64,000 nt of DNA from positions 562,801 through 626,800 of the forward strand of contig JH720344.1 in the NCBI GenBank assembly GCA_000231825.2. The letters run 5' to 3'. The stretch comes from Tetrahymena elliotti 4EA. Taxonomy: Eukaryota; Ciliophora; Oligohymenophorea; Hymenostomatida; Tetrahymenidae. The notes under the pieces were generated by a model. It saw nothing but the letters and a program-made list of their open reading frames with translations. It was not told where the DNA came from and made no database searches. Position numbers and translations under genes: made by a program. Positions 1-13,795 of this stretch are shown here, piece by piece. Within the stretch, counting starts at the first letter, position 1. Each line of letters opens with the position of its first letter.

Positions 1-427
1 ATTTTAAATAAGTTATTTTCTTTTCAATTGCAAATTTTAAATAGACTATTTCAGTAAATTAATATTTCATTCGAAATAATTTATTAATGATGATATTTAT
101 ATAAAAATGATTTTTTTTCAACTCATAAATAAAAGGATTTAACTAAAAAATAAACTAGCAAAAGAAAGATTTAAGAGCAACAACACTATACTTTGAAACT
201 ATTTAACTCTTATTGATAGAACATTTTACTTAAAATAAATATTTTATATATTCTTGACTAGTAGTATAATAAAGTGAAAGAAAATTTTTTAATTAAATTT
301 ACTAATTTATATGCTTTATATAAATATGCTTTTAACTAATTATAATATTTTGCATAAATTATTTAAGATTGAATTTAATCAATTATATAAAGTTAGTTAT
401 TCCAATATTTACAATTATTTCTTAAAA
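1..427. other. A+T-rich intergenic stretch, no gene seen
   Basis: This lies just 3' of the minus-strand membrane-protein gene that stops at 428-430. I find no ciliate-code reading frame with protein-like composition and no recognisable RNA. It probably contains the 3' UTR of that gene. Confidence 0.5.
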
Positions 428-3400
428 TCAAAGATTCTTCTCTGAATATTAGCTCCTTTTAAAATTTTAATTAATCTCTTCAAAACGTTTAATTGAAGGT
501 ATTTTATCATCCAAATGTTCAACATCAGTGTCATCAATATTAACTTATTAGTTTAGGCAAGGTAGAATTGATGAATCAATTTACTAGTTCTAAGATATGT
601 TGTAAGAGTCATTTATCATCTAATTTAAGAAATATATACTTGAGAATTACTTGCTTTTTTGCATTCTAAGAGTTTTATCAACTGTATCTCTTGAAGTTTA
701 CATAAAAATTTTTGAAATTAGAAAAATTATTTAAATTAAGTTACTCCTAATTTTTGTCATCATTTTCATTGGCCGTAGTATTTGGTGATCTTTCTCTTTT
801 AATTAACCAAATTATTTATTATTTTATATTAAAAATAATATTTACTCTTTTTAAGCTGAATCAGTTTTATGCGAGCCATTTTATTCTTCACTTTCCATGT
901 CTTCATGTTAGACGGTGTTAGATTCTTTTGACTAATCTTAGTCTTCCTTGACATCAGATTATTGGTTTTCATCTTCATCGTCATCTTCATCTTCTTCTTC
1001 TTCTTCTTCGTCTTCATCATCATCATCATCATCGTCGTCTTCATCCTCCTCTTAATCTACTTAAGTATTAATATTTTCTTACTCTTCTTCATCTTCATTT
1101 TTTCCATCTTCTTTTTATTCTTAGATGGTTTATGATCTCATAGTTTTCTTTTTTATAAAATCTTTCTTTTTTTATCTGTCCAGTATAGAAGCAAACATCT
1201 ACAAACCTTTTTTTTGAAAATATTTTTAATCTTGTTAAAAAATAGATATCTTGATAAATAAATAAATACCCATAAGCTGATTTTATGTCATAACAACAGC
1301 CTTTCTGTCATATTTTTTGATAGATTCATTAACAATAAATGTTTCAATAAACATTTAATTGTTTTAGTTGTTCTTTTTGACTAGGTTTTCGAATACTTGA
1401 GGACTATTTATAATTTAAAGTTTTAACTTTATAAATCAAAATAAAAAATTACTTTTCTAGATAAGCCTAAGTTGTAACTACTTGAGCAGTAACGAATTTT
1501 CCTTGCTTTTTTAGTGAAGCAAAATTTTAAAAATGCTTCCTTAACAAAGCCCAGTTTTTTTTAGTATTTAATATTTTCTCTCTCTTTAATTTGATATATT
1601 GCCTAGCCTTAGGAAATTTAGTAATAATAAGTTCCTTAATTTATTCTATTTTAACTTCGAAAATCTAGGTGTAACCCATAAGAAGATATCTAAATATGAG
1701 TAAAAAGAGATAAGCATTAACTATAAAAACAAATACTAATCCAATAATCGTTGTTGTTATGTCTGAAGACTGTTTTATCAATAAAGCTGTAAGTATTGTC
1801 ACTGAGCTAATAACAGTTTATTGTAAATCTAAATTGTTTAACATAGGAGTTTGATAAGGCTAATACTTGATATTCAATAGACCTTTTATATTTTAAATTA
1901 TAATTAAATATAAGCTAATGCAAACATTTTTTGTGAATTTACCATAAGCAAAAAGGATTAAGATAACAAATACTCCTTTTAAGACATCTTACTCACCAAA
2001 TATCTATGTTACAGATATGATAATAACTTTTTCAAATATCTTGACTATTTCCCAAAAGCTCATCTCTTCAGTATACTATTTATCAATAAATATTTATGGA
2101 TGATTAAAATTGTTTTAAATTTATTATTTTATACTTCATTATATAAGATTCCATAGGAAAATCTGATGTCAACTGAGTTCAACTTTTCTTTTTTTATGTT
2201 TTGGTAAAGAATTCTAATAAAGAGACCAGGAATGATAAAGATCAGTAGTATACATAAAGGAAATATAAATGAAAATGAGAATTTGATATGCTCGTCATTC
2301 CAGCATATGTGGTTCATGTAATAAGTCATATATTACTATCCTGCTACAGTTCTGCATGAAAGTAGTTTGAACAGTTAATTTAAAATAGAAGGTTACAAGA
2401 TAATAAAGCAATAAGTCAAAGTTGTGTATAAGACATGATGAAATTTGTAATTAGTTAGCTTTAGTGCTTTTATAATCAAGAATATCAAGAAAAAGGACAA
2501 GACTAATCCAATAAAAAATAAGTTCTAAATGATAACCTTTAAGTAGATATGAGGGATAGATGAAGAATTATAATCCTAATTATTTTTAAAGAGTTTAATT
2601 AATTAAGATAGAATTATAAATTTCTTTTACTTTAAGCATACAATCAAAGGATGACTCAGAATATGCTATTGGACTGCTTAAAAAATTAAATGCTATGTTG
2701 ATTTAATTGAATGATGCTAATTTGAAAGTATATATAATACCAGTTATTTGCATATAATGATTAAATATTTTAATGATAAAACTTGGTTGATCAATACCCT
2801 TAGATAAAAACCCTAAACTGAGCATATGAGTCTATGTCAATTTAACAAAAACTATGTACATATTTTTTTTGACAGTCCAACTCATACTAAACTAATTGAT
2901 AAAAACAAATGAATCATAATTTTTGATGAATTTTATTTTATTTTTTACCATAAAAAAAAGTGATAAAAGAATTGTCTGGACAATGATGGATTTAAACTAG
3001 CTCTTACAGGTTAGGCACTTTTCATAATTACCAAATTACTTGTAATAAGACTCTACCCATTACTCACTAAATAAATCACACTCTTGGCAAAGAGCTCCAA
3101 TGTTTCCTTTTTTGCAAATCTAATTTTAATTTCCTCCTAAACATATTTTTTCATTCATCACCTCATCACATTTCACTATTACATCTGAATATATATTCTA
3201 TCTCCAATAACCTTCATTAATTGAAATATTCATTCCTCCTAAAAAATAAAGTAAAAATATTTAATATTTAATTTTCGAATTATTTTGGGTTCATTTTTTT
3301 CTAATTTTTATAAATTTTAATGTAAAAACTTTGATTCTACCTTAGCAGACGGTGTAGTCAGGACATTGTTAACATTATGTGGAATTCTATTATAATGTGT

Positions 3401-6400
3401 AACTTCCAAAACCACACATTTCACACAGCTATGTATTTTCATTAAAGAACTCTCCACGAACACAATCAATCACCACAATTGTATCTTTTTTTGAAAGAAT
3501 TTTTATTAATTTTTATAATATAAATAAGTACCATTGATAAGGCTTGTTTAATTAGATCCCTTGATGTAAAATTGATTCTCATTAATTTTCCCTTAGATTC
3601 TTAAGAAATTTTTATTTAAGTTAGTATTTTCTAATGAAGCATAAAAATATTTGATATCTTAACTCAAACTTAAAAGGGAATTTTGGTTTATCATTATTTC
3701 AAACAGGTAATTTATTGAACTAATTTTATTTTCTGTCAAAGAACATTCATTGAGTTAAAGCTAGGTATTTTTAACTACAAAAAAGGAAGAATCTAGATTA
3801 ATTAGATCATTTTGTCTAATCTAAGAATCTTGAAATACTACTGTCTATAAATTAGTCAAAAGTTGACTTTGACTAGAATATAAAAACTAAGATTATACTT
3901 AAAGAATTATTAGTTATTTAAATTGAGAAAAATTGCAATCTATAAGATTGAAACCTCTAATTAGGATATTTGAAATGTAAGAATTTTCTATATTTAACAC
4001 ATCACTTTATTTAATTTCAAAAATAAAAGGTGTTAATTGATTTGAAATAGTTTGAGATTGAGTTTATTATTGTTATTGTTAAGTTATTTTGAGCTAAGTA
4101 ATTTCTATTATGGGGGAACTTGTAAATGTTATTATAGATGATTATTAAATATATTATATTTGTACAGCATTTGTTTTTTAAACTAAATAGTAGCTATTGT
4201 TTGAAGAGAATGCTAAATTTTGATAAAGTAGAGATTCATTTTAAATTGAGTTATTGAGAATATTTAAAATAAAACTGTTGATTTGTATTATATCATATCC
4301 ACTAATATTAATTATTTAATTAACCAAACCTTGATCTAAAATTAGTGTAATATTATAAATAGAAATTTATTATTACTTTAAGCTGTTTCTTTATTGTTAT
4401 TATAAGAAACATATTAAATATGAATCTATTAATTATTATTATATAGCTATATTTGAAGAAGATAGCATTAAATTTGCATTTAACCCTTTTATAAATTAAC
4501 TTTTTGTAATTTTAGAGTTTGTTATTTATATGTTTTATAATTTGACATCCGATTCAGTTTCTAAAAAGCTACAATTATAAAAATTAGATGAATCAACTAT
4601 TACTGTATCTATTTAAATGAAAATGCTTTGATATCCTTCTCCTATTTTAATAAGACTTGTTTCAAAAATATTAGAATTTAGTATATTCACTGAGTTAAAT
4701 ATGACTAATTTTAAGTATTTAAATAGAAATTTTGTGTAAAAAAGATCAAATAGCAGGTTTTCTTTATAAAAGTAATGATTGTTAATGGTTAAGTTATTGA
4801 CTTATAATTCCTAGAGACTGTTGCTATTCGAAATATCAAATAATTAGTAGGATATCAATTAGGTATTGGAAAAATTGACTTAATTTAAAATTATGTTTTG
4901 GATATTGCTAAATTTCTATGTGCAGAAGCATGATTAAAACTAAATATTCTATTAAGTTACTCTTGAAAGAATCATATTATTCTTAGAATTTTATCCTTCA
5001 AAGAGTATTTCTGATTTAATATTCTAAGTGTTCAAAATGATCATATTTGTAAAAAATATTTGATCAAAATTAGTAATCAATAAGTTGTTGCCATTTAGAT
5101 CTATGTTTTAATTACTAAATTCAAGAATAATTTCACAGTTTGGGAGAAACAAGTAAATTTCATTTGTTATTTCAATATCTGAGCTCAATTTGCACAGCTG
5201 ATTACTAAAATTCAAATTTACAACTATAATATTTACAAAATTATTTTTATAAGACTCATAAATCATTTAATTCAGCTATATGGATCTGCTTTAATCTTAC
5301 GATGATGAGCAATCAAATGAGTAATTAATTTTAGCTAGTCTATCACATAAAAAGCTCGGATCTTAGCATAAGCCACACTTATTAAAATTGGAATCATACT
5401 AATAATTTTATGTGCATTAAGTGCATATTAAAGATTTCTATGTGGCAATTATCTTCTTTTGAATATTAATTTAAAATTAATCTAATTAATTATTTGTATT
5501 CTTTAAAAACTAGTTTTATATTATTTCATTATTTTTTAAGTAGATTGAATAAGAAGAAACACATTCGCTGCAATTCTCAGGACAAGGCATGCATTTATTC
5601 TAAATAAAATCATACTGCTGCTCAACTTTTATTTAGCCATTTTGAACACTTTTACAACTTAAACATGCTATTTGTTTCAGTAATGTGCTATATTCACATT
5701 ATTCACAGTCACTAGGGCACTCCAATACACATTAGCCATTGGAATTAAGTGTGTAATAAGTATTTAAACATATCTTGCATGTGCTTTCATCTTAACATAT
5801 TGAACAATTAGGGCTACATTAAACACATTGCTACAAACTAACTGAAAAAAAATATCCTGACTGACAGGTTGATGATAGAATGCATGTTATTTAATCTTAG
5901 GAAAGAGAATAACCTACTTTACATTCTTAACATTTGTTTTGATCTTCTTAACAGACTGAACAGTTATTTACTTAGCAATTCTCACATTTATTATCACTAA
6001 ACCTATAACCCTGTTAACATTATAAGCATGATGAAGCATTTTCACATAAATTACAATTTTATTGACTACATTTATTACATTTATTTGTGTTTTCTTCTAG
6101 ATAAAATCCTATGTTACATTGAGCACATTATTAGGGATACTATAAGAAGTTATTATCTTAAAGTTGAATGCATTGGTAGTTTTCTTGGAGTGAACCAACT
6201 CCTTGGCTTGTAAAAATTAAAGAGTAAAGAATAAAGTCATTTTAATTATATTAGCATCCTCGAAAATTATCCCTATTAACAAAAAATAAAAGTAAGAATT
6301 CAGATATTAAATATTTTCATTTTTAATACCATAGATAGGGATTGTAGATGCATTCTTAGCAAGTCTAGCCATTATAAGTAGGACTATTTTTATTAAATTA

Positions 6401-6708
6401 TTAAATTTTTCAAACTTTTTTTTTATCTAAATTTTTTACCAATCTATGCAAATTGAAGACTGGTATGTCCCATTTGATAAGCTGAAGTACGAAACAAATT
6501 ACTGGGTCTTGCATTTTTCTAAAATAATAAATGATAATGAATAAAATAATAATTTTCCAATTAGGTTTCTTACATTTATATCTTTGGTCTCTTTCTACTT
6601 ATGAATAACTATTATTGAAATGAAATAAATGAGCAAAAAGTAAAAAAGAGATTAATGAATAATGGATTTTGCTATGTGAGAAAATAAAACTTACTTTTAT
6701 GATTTCAT
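428..6708 (-). CDS. Large Cys-rich multi-pass membrane protein, 11 exons
   Basis: About 1,892 residues in the ciliate code. The ATG is at 6708-6706 and the TGA at 430-428. Introns inferred by phase: 6508-6573, 6384-6439, 6273-6329, 4447-4500, 3485-3531, 3239-3340, 2892-2948, 2576-2630, 2076-2134, 1404-1452. The spliced length is a multiple of three. An N-terminal hydrophobic segment (about residues 20-37) looks like a signal peptide. Next comes a furin/growth-factor-receptor-like region rich in CxxC pairs (about 60-330), then a long Asn/Ile-rich region resembling a parallel beta-helix (about 330-1000). A second Cys block contains motifs such as GSYTLQQNSTQCQQC and KGNIGALCQEC. Seven to nine membrane segments follow (about 1095-1490), including SFIFPLCILLIFIIPGLF. 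The cytoplasmic tail carries a long Asp/Glu run (coded around 955-1090). This architecture recurs in ciliate surface-protein families of unknown function; a receptor or adhesion role is inference. Weakest points are the 5'-most introns and the 4447-4500 intron, whose donor is GTTAAT. Confidence 0.82.
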
Positions 6709-8692
6709 GAAACGGAAACAAAGACATAATGTTAGTAAAAAAAATAATTAATGTTTATGTATATCATTCTCCATCTATTTATTTACGTGAAAAATTGAAC
6801 GTACTTCTTGTTTGGCTAATAAAATTAACTGATTTAAATAAAAGTAGAAGTTTAATTAATTAAATTAATAAGATTTTTCAGTAGTTTTCCACTGCTTTAT
6901 TTATTTTACAAACAAAACAAATAAACAATAAATAAGCAATAATCATACTATTCATTTTATTATTTACCTTTATTCACTTTTATGCATTCTTTTTCATTCT
7001 TTAATCATCAAATACTAATAAACTTCCTTAAATTAATTAATTCATTAATATATTCCCTCTTTACCATCAAATCATGTAAAATTACTTACTATTAATCACT
7101 ATCAATATTCAATTATAGGTATTTATTTAGTAATATGTATATTTTTTATATTAACAAACGTTATTCGTACAAGTAGAATTCATTTAAAATCCAAGCAAAA
7201 AAGTAAATGAAATTAGTTTTTTTTGCATTTAAGTTTATTTATAATTTTAAATTATTTTTTAAAACTACTATATTAAACATTCATTTAGAAAAAATTAGAA
7301 ATTTAAAATTATTTAAATTTAAAAAATTCATAAAAATACAAAAATATTAACAATTTTCTAATATTAATTTTAAAATAATTTTTTTTTTTGAATTTCCATC
7401 TTTCAGTTATTAAAAAAAGATAAATTAATTTTCATTAAAATAAACAAGTTAATCAAAATGATTTAAAATTTTAAAAACAATCAAAATAAATTTGTTCAAT
7501 TCAACTTAAAATAACTTTAGAAATTTTTTTTATCTTTCAACAAAATTTAAATTGACTTAGTATTTATGAGAAAAATAATAATGCACATAATTATCATAAA
7601 TAATACTTAATTTTTTGTAATTTTAAACTATGTTTATGTAGTAGAATCTTCGGATTTTTCTCTTTATAATATATATATAATTCAAATTCAACAAAAAAAT
7701 AATAATACACATGATTATCATAAATAATAAAACTATATAATATCAAATCCTTTATTAATTCCTAAATATGATGTTTAATATTTTGTTGTTTTAAACTACT
7801 TTTATTTTGTAGAATCTTCTGATTCATTTCTATATTTATATTTAAATTTTAAAAATTTGGTAAAAATTTAAAAATGATTTTTTTCTTGAATTTATTTTTT
7901 TGAGTTTTTTGTCATTTAAAAGGTTAAATAAATTTAAGTAAAATGATCTTTCTTTGATATCTAAAACAAAGAAAATTATTAATAGAATCATGTTTTAAAT
8001 TATAATATTATTTATGAATTTAAAAAGCTGAACAAATTAACTGAAGGGTATTTTGAAATCAATATTCAAGCTATTTTCTCGAAACATTTTTGACTTTTTT
8101 ATAAATTGTTTAGAATATATTTTTTGTATTAACAAATTTAAATAACTTTTATTAATGTAAGCTAAAAAAATTTTACTTATTTATTTGTTTTTAAGTTTTA
8201 TACAAAAGTAGATTTAAGATTTTTAAAACAAAATGCACTAGCTTTTCTCTTTATTTTTAAATTAAAAATTTATTTTTTTTATGAATAATTAGTTTTTTCG
8301 GGATTTATAATATATTTCATAAGAATAAAAAATGATTCTAATTGGATGACTGAGAAAGAAAAACCTTTTTTATTTGGTGTAATCCAAAGTATTTTTGTAA
8401 AAGAATAATATGAATGAATTTCACAATTAATATTTTGCCTTTATTTTTTTGAAGATGAGTTTTAAATAAGAATATAATAATGATTCAGATTAATTAAAAT
8501 TGCATCTATATTAGCTAACCTGCGTCACACTTTTCACATTAAAATTGAAGTAAAATTTTGTTAATTCAGAAAAAAGGTGAATAAGTAATAAGAGAACTCT
8601 TCAAATATTTATTACATGGTAAAATTCAATAATTAATTTACTCTCTAGAGCATTCATTAACAATCAATATCACATATAAATTCATAAGGAAG
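6709..8692. other. Intergenic, divergent promoter region; start of duplicated unit 1
   Basis: About 2 kb of A+T-rich DNA between two divergently transcribed genes. From roughly 7085 onward it aligns with 14560-15486, so it belongs to the segmental duplication. The part closest to the lipase start (8479-8550) is the best conserved and is listed separately. No gene recognised. Confidence 0.5.
8479..8550 (+). promoter_or_regulatory. Conserved upstream block of lipase type 1, with TGCGTCACAC
   Basis: About 214 bp before the lipase ATG is a block nearly identical to 15271-15341, while sequence on either side has drifted more. It contains TGCGTCACAC followed by a CACATTA run. A related CGTCACAC..ACAC string occurs at 28944 upstream of another lipase. 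A promoter or activator site (bZIP-like TGCGTCA) is inference from conservation and position only. Confidence 0.4.
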
Positions 8693-9957
8693 ATGAATAA
8701 AATCTAACTTGTTTTAATTGCCACTTTAGCTTTAACTATAGGGTCATCCATTTATTTACTCAATAAGAGTTCTTCAGATATTGTAGAATCCTCTTTAAGC
8801 TTCCCCTATGATGAAAATTTAGCTGAAAATCTAGCTGGATTTTCTATGGCCTCTTATTGCCAGGCTTCAAAAATTGAAAACTGGACCTGTGGATCATCTT
8901 GCAAAAAGAACCCATAAGGCCTTTAAGATGTCTATGTTATGAAAAACAAAACCCTTAATGCTTCTGGCTTCTTAGGTTACTCCCCTGCTCATGATGCCAT
9001 CTTAGTTGTTTTCAGAGGTACTGTCCCCTGGTTGCTTAAAAACTGGATTAGTGACATCAATACTATTAAGACCAAGTATCCTAGATGTGAAAATTGCTAT
9101 GTTCATTTAGGTTTCTTCAATGCCTTCAAGGAATTGCAAGATTAAATTCTTTCCGAATTCCCTAAGCTTAAGGCCAAATATCCCAATTCTAATGTAATTC
9201 ATAATTTCTTTATTTACTAATAGCTTAAAGAAAATAATTCATAATGGCAAATACTTTTTATTAGATTATTGTTGCATATTCAAAACATCAATTTCACCTT
9301 TAAAATAAATATTGGTATTTAAAAGATTAAATTATTTGTAAAATCAATTGCATGAGTACAATTAATTATAAATTAAATCGACGCATTTAATGAAATATCC
9401 ACTAATTACAGGCTTTAATAAATTATTCATTAATTATAATCTTGACTTAACTTATTTAGTTAGACTTCCATTTTTTTTTATTTTTGCCATGCTTACATGC
9501 TATTAAATACATTTGTCATGGATTTAAATATCTTTCAAATAAACAGGTATTTGTCACTGGTCATTCTCTTGGTGCTGCCATGAGTACTCATGCTGTTCCT
9601 TTAATTTATGAACTTAATGGAAACAAACCCATTGATGCTTTCTACAACTTTGGTTCACCAAGAGTTGGTGATTTAACTTACCACTAATGGTTAGATAGCT
9701 AAAATTTTGCTCTCTAATATGGTAGAATTAATCACAGAGCTGACCCCGTTCCCCATTTACCTCCTCATTATTCTCCCTTCATTTTCACTCATATTGACCA
9801 TGAAGTTTACTATAAAACATTTAAAAAACCTTATGTCTAATGCATTGAAACTGAAAGCCTTGAATGCGCTGATGGTGTTAACATTCCCTTAGATATTCCT
9901 GATCACCTTTCTTACTTCGGTTGGGATTGGGCTACTGACATCTTAGCTTGCTAATGA
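8693..9957 (+). CDS. Secreted class 3 lipase (type 1, intact)
   Basis: 303 residues in two exons; the intron 9194-9546 (353 nt) lies directly before the nucleophile motif. It is predicted to hydrolyse ester bonds of acylglycerols or phospholipids outside the cell or in phagosomes. The N-terminus MNKIQLVLIATLALTIG is a signal peptide or anchor. Class 3 lipase marks are the FRGT strand, GHSLG with Ser174, FGSPRVG, Asp233 in RADPVPH and His287 in IPDHLSYFG, which gives a complete Ser-Asp-His triad. Several conserved Cys (for example CGSSC and CENC) suggest disulfides. Length is normal for the family. The message ends TGC TAA TGA, so the protein ends Cys-Gln. This is the only intact type 1 copy in the window; its duplicate at 15487 is broken. 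The substrate cannot be told from sequence. Confidence 0.93.
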
Positions 9958-11719
9958 GAACTTTAACAAATTTAATAACTAAAACTAATATTAATTAAAA
10001 AATAAAAAATTACATACATACTTTACATAAATGTTTACCTTATTAGAAAATTTAAAAAAAATCCTCCACTAGCCATTTTTTTATTTAGATTTCAAATCAA
10101 CTTTATTCAACCTATATCCCTCCATAAATTCATTGCTAAAAAATAAATAAAAACATAATTTCAATTAAAAGTTTATTAATATAAACAAAAATTTGCTTTT
10201 TTTGCTTATGATTTTATCTAAAAATATTTAATTAGAAATTTTATAAAATACTACAAGAGAATAATTTATTTTCATATTTTATTAGAAAATGTATTTTTGC
10301 CTTTTCAAATTGTAAAAAAATGATAATATTATCTTTAATATATTAAAGTTTATCAATTAAGCTAATAATTTGTTTTACTTGAATTATTGAATAATAGATT
10401 TAAAATTATTTCATTTATTCTATTAAAAATAATTTATCATAATCCCCTTTTGTCTTCCTTCCTTTTCACATACAACTGTAAAAATGAAACATTTTTCTAA
10501 CAAGATCAAGTTGAAACTCTATACTTTTTCAATGGAAATGTATCTATATTTATTATAGTTTATTTTGAAATTGAGATTATCTGTTTTATAAAATATTTTT
10601 AAAATGTAGATGAAAGATATGCATTTGGTGCAATAAGAAGCTTTTTTAATAAAAAACAAATAAAAGAATTGAGTTAAAATAATTAGATTTTATTATAATA
10701 TTAAAAGAAGTATTAGTATTCATGTAATTTGCATTATCTCTAACTACATTTAAAACAATATTTTCTCAAAACGAAATAAATAAAAAACAATAAAAAAGTC
10801 CAATATGTTAAATATGTTATGATATACCTATTCAAATTAATATTAATATTTTTTATGCTATTTATTTTAATTGTAAGCTAAACCTTAAAAAATAGCAAAA
10901 AATAAAATGGAAACACCAATTTATCTTTAACCTACTTATTTCTTTTATTTAATTTAGATTTCTTCAAAAATAAAATAAAAAAATAGCTTACCCAAAAATA
11001 AATATTGTTTGTTCATTACTTTAAAAAGCAAAAAATCATTTTTATAAAAGGAATCAATTCATATTATTGTTAGCTAAATCATTTTTCTTCTCAGTTTTAA
11101 AAAAATATTTTTAAGTTAGAATAAGATTTAATCAGTAAAATTAAATATTACAAAAATACTTAAAAAGATGATTTTTTTAAATAAATTTATTAATAATTAA
11201 GTTTTGAGTAATCAGAAAATTTATTCTCTCTTTATTAGATTTTAAAAAATAGATTAAAGTTTGTATAAAAGATTAAATTAAATAACTTTGGAAATTTTAT
11301 TTATTCTGATTTATTTTTAAATGAATTCTTTCACTCTATTTTTAATATTCTACCTTATTAATTTGGCTATAAAAATCATTTTTGATTGCCTGCAGATTTT
11401 CAAGAAAAAAAAATAAAAGATTTCAGTTCAATTTCAGCATTTTTATTTTTAAACAAGTGATAAGCTAACTGTTAATAAATATAAATATGTCTAAGTATAA
11501 AAGAAAATAATATTTTAATTTAAATTAATTAAAGATAAAACAAATTTTCTCAAAATTATGTGTAAACTTTAAAACATCATCTTCAACTAAATTTTTAAAT
11601 AATTTTACTCACTTTACTTCTTCATGTATATTATAATTTTGGTTATAAAAATATGAATTTAATTTATCTGAAATCCAAATAAATAAAAATTAATCCAAAA
11701 CACGGATTATTACAAAAAA
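9958..11719. other. Spacer between the two lipase loci of unit 1
   Basis: A+T-rich, no coding frame of protein-like composition. It aligns in patches with 16801-18962 in unit 2, for example around 10525-10590 versus 17566-17640, and 10990-11250 versus 18190-18440. Divergence here is clearly greater than in the flanking lipase exons. Confidence 0.5.
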
Positions 11720-12770
11720 ATGTAAAAAACATAAGTTTTTCTGTTTGCAGCTTTAGTAGGCCTTACTTTGACAGCTACTCTACTCTTTTTCTAAAAGAGT
11801 TAGGAACAATTTTACTAAATGAATAGTTTTGCCTACAATGAAAAATTAGCAGAAAATTTGTCAGGATTTTCTCTTGCTTCTTATTGCAGCTCTTCAAAAA
11901 TTTAGAAATGGAATTGTGGTGCTCCTTGCTAAAGAAACCCTCAAGGAATTAAAGATGTTTTCTATATGTTAAATACTACGATGGATTCAGCAGGCTTCAT
12001 GGGATATTCTCCAGCTCATGATGCAATTATTGTTGCTTTTAGAGGAACAATTCCATGGTCAAAGAAGAATTGGATTAGTGATATTAACACAATCAAGACT
12101 AGCTATCCAAGATGTTAAAATTGTTTCGTTCACCAAGGTTTTTACAAAGCCTTTTAAGGTTTGTAAAACTAGATCGAATAAGAATTCCCTAAATTAAAAG
12201 CAAAGTACCCTAATTCTAAAGTAAAATATTCTAATCTTATTAATAACCTTCTTTTTTTAATAACCCCTTTGATCAAGATTTGCATTTACTTGTTTAATAG
12301 CACCGTAACATGAAAATAAAAATGTCATTTTCTTGAAAAAATTATTCAAAAAATGTATCTCTTTTTTAAATTTTTATTAAACAAATTTAATGAATATAAA
12401 AATTAGATCTTTGTCACTGGACACTCTCTAGGTGCAGCTATGAGTACTCATTCTATTCCACTTATTTACTAGTTAAATGGAAACAAACCTATTGATGTTT
12501 TCTATAACTTTGGCTCTCCAAGAGTAGGCGATTAAGCTTTCCATGACTGCAGATACTGTACCTCATTTACCACCTCAAGGAAATTTATTCTAATTTACTC
12601 ATATTGATCATGAAATTTTTTATGAAAGCTTTAGTAGTCCTTACATTCTCTGAGCATAAGCTGAGGATCCCAATTGTGCTGATAGTAAACTATAAATTAA
12701 TACAAGTATCTCTGATCATTTTGAATATTATGGATATGATTGGTTAGCTTAAATGCTGATTTGCTAATGA
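11720..12770 (+). pseudogene. Class 3 lipase (type 2), broken copy
   Basis: This is the unit 1 counterpart of the intact gene at 18963-20063 and is nearly identical to it through exon 1, the intron (12221-12406) and the start of exon 2, including FRGT and GHSLG. Two lesions disable it. First, about 50 bp present in the intact copy is missing at 12549/12550, between FHDW and the catalytic-Asp segment. This shifts the frame and reaches a TGA at 12605-12607. Second, further on, the TGC codon of the intact copy is TGA here (in CTCTGAGCAT), a stop in the original frame. Any product would keep the nucleophile Ser but lose the catalytic Asp and His. An intron cannot explain the gap because the missing bases code for conserved residues in all relatives. 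A local assembly error is the main alternative for the first lesion. Confidence 0.85.
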
Positions 12771-13795
12771 ACAAAAGTTTATAAATTAAAATATATTAAA
12801 CAATAATATTAAAAAACATATAAATAGATAATCTATTTTTTTGTCTTTGACTAAATTTTTCATCAAACTTAAAATGATCTAATTTATTTTCTTTATTTTT
12901 TTAATTGCTTGATGTTCTGGTTAACAAATAAATTAAATTTTTTAAGGTAATTTAATTAGAAAATATTATTTATATTAACTAATTTAATAACAATACTTCT
13001 TTCTAAACCAAAATTTATTTAAAGTTTATTAAAATAAGTAAATTATTCTTTAAAATCTGAAGAAATTCTTAAAAAAATAAAATGATGATTTTTTGAATTA
13101 ATTTTTTCATTAATTTAAAAGTGTTCAATACCATATTTTACTTTATTCATAATTGATGTTGATTCTTAAATTTGATTAGAAAAATTAAAAGAAATTTCTT
13201 ATGAAAATTTAAATGAATAAGATTGTTTGTATGAAAAAAAATGTATGTAATTATTATTAATTAATATAATATAAAGTTCAGTAATAGGTATGATTTATCC
13301 TGTAAATATCTAAAAAGTACAAAAGACAAAAAGTACTAAAGCCTTTTTAATAATATCAACTAAAAAAAAATTCTTTAAAATATCAAAATAGTATTTTTAA
13401 AAATAATTTAATAGTTTTAATATTTTTTTTGTAAAATTTTTGTTAAAAATTAAATGTTCAAACAAATTTTATTTGAATTTGAATAAAAATTCAGAAAATT
13501 TTTAATTTGAATTAAAATTTTTGTAAATGTAAATAGTTACCCTATTTATAATTCGACTGAAATATATAATTAAAGTAGGTACAAAATGTAATGCCACCTG
13601 CAATGTAAATTTAATAGAGAAGCAAGTAATTTATTTCGTTTTTTCAATATTTACTATTTTATTTCTTTATTTTACATTAATTATCATAGAAAATTAATTT
13701 TAAATTCCAATATTTTGCTAAAACAAATAATTGCATTGAAGCCTTCCATAGTGTCCTTTCACGCAAGCTTTAACAGGTATATTATTTAATTATAT
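12771..13795. other. Right flank of duplicated unit 1 and unique DNA
   Basis: 12771-13300 aligns with 20064-20444. From about 13300 on the sequence is unique in the window and A+T-rich. No gene or RNA recognised. Confidence 0.5.

Larger units (their letters stand above)
7085..13300. repeat. Segmental duplication, unit 1 (two lipase loci)
   Basis: This unit matches 14560-20444 in the same orientation and order: left flank, lipase type 1 (8693), spacer, lipase type 2 (11720), right flank. The left edge is recognisable as a block containing CTATTAATCA, then GTTATTC and TACAAGTAG. The right edge ends in the shared string GTAATAGGTATGATTTAT. Coding exons are almost identical between units, while spacers carry many substitutions and indels. 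Edges are judged by eye and could be off by some tens of bases. Confidence 0.8.

Noticed and set aside
829..1044. Met/Lys-rich minus-strand frame
   Set aside because: It is an off-frame reading of the acidic tail of the membrane-protein gene 428-6708, where the correct frame gives the Asp/Glu run.
6445..6600. Plus-strand open frame starting MQIEDWYVPF
   Set aside because: It is antisense to exons 2-3 of the membrane-protein gene, which phase perfectly with the Cys-rich region; no support for a separate gene.
12540..12610. Possibility that the gap in the type 2 lipase copy is an unspliced intron difference
   Set aside because: The missing 50 bp is coding sequence conserved in the other lipases, and a downstream in-frame TGA confirms decay.
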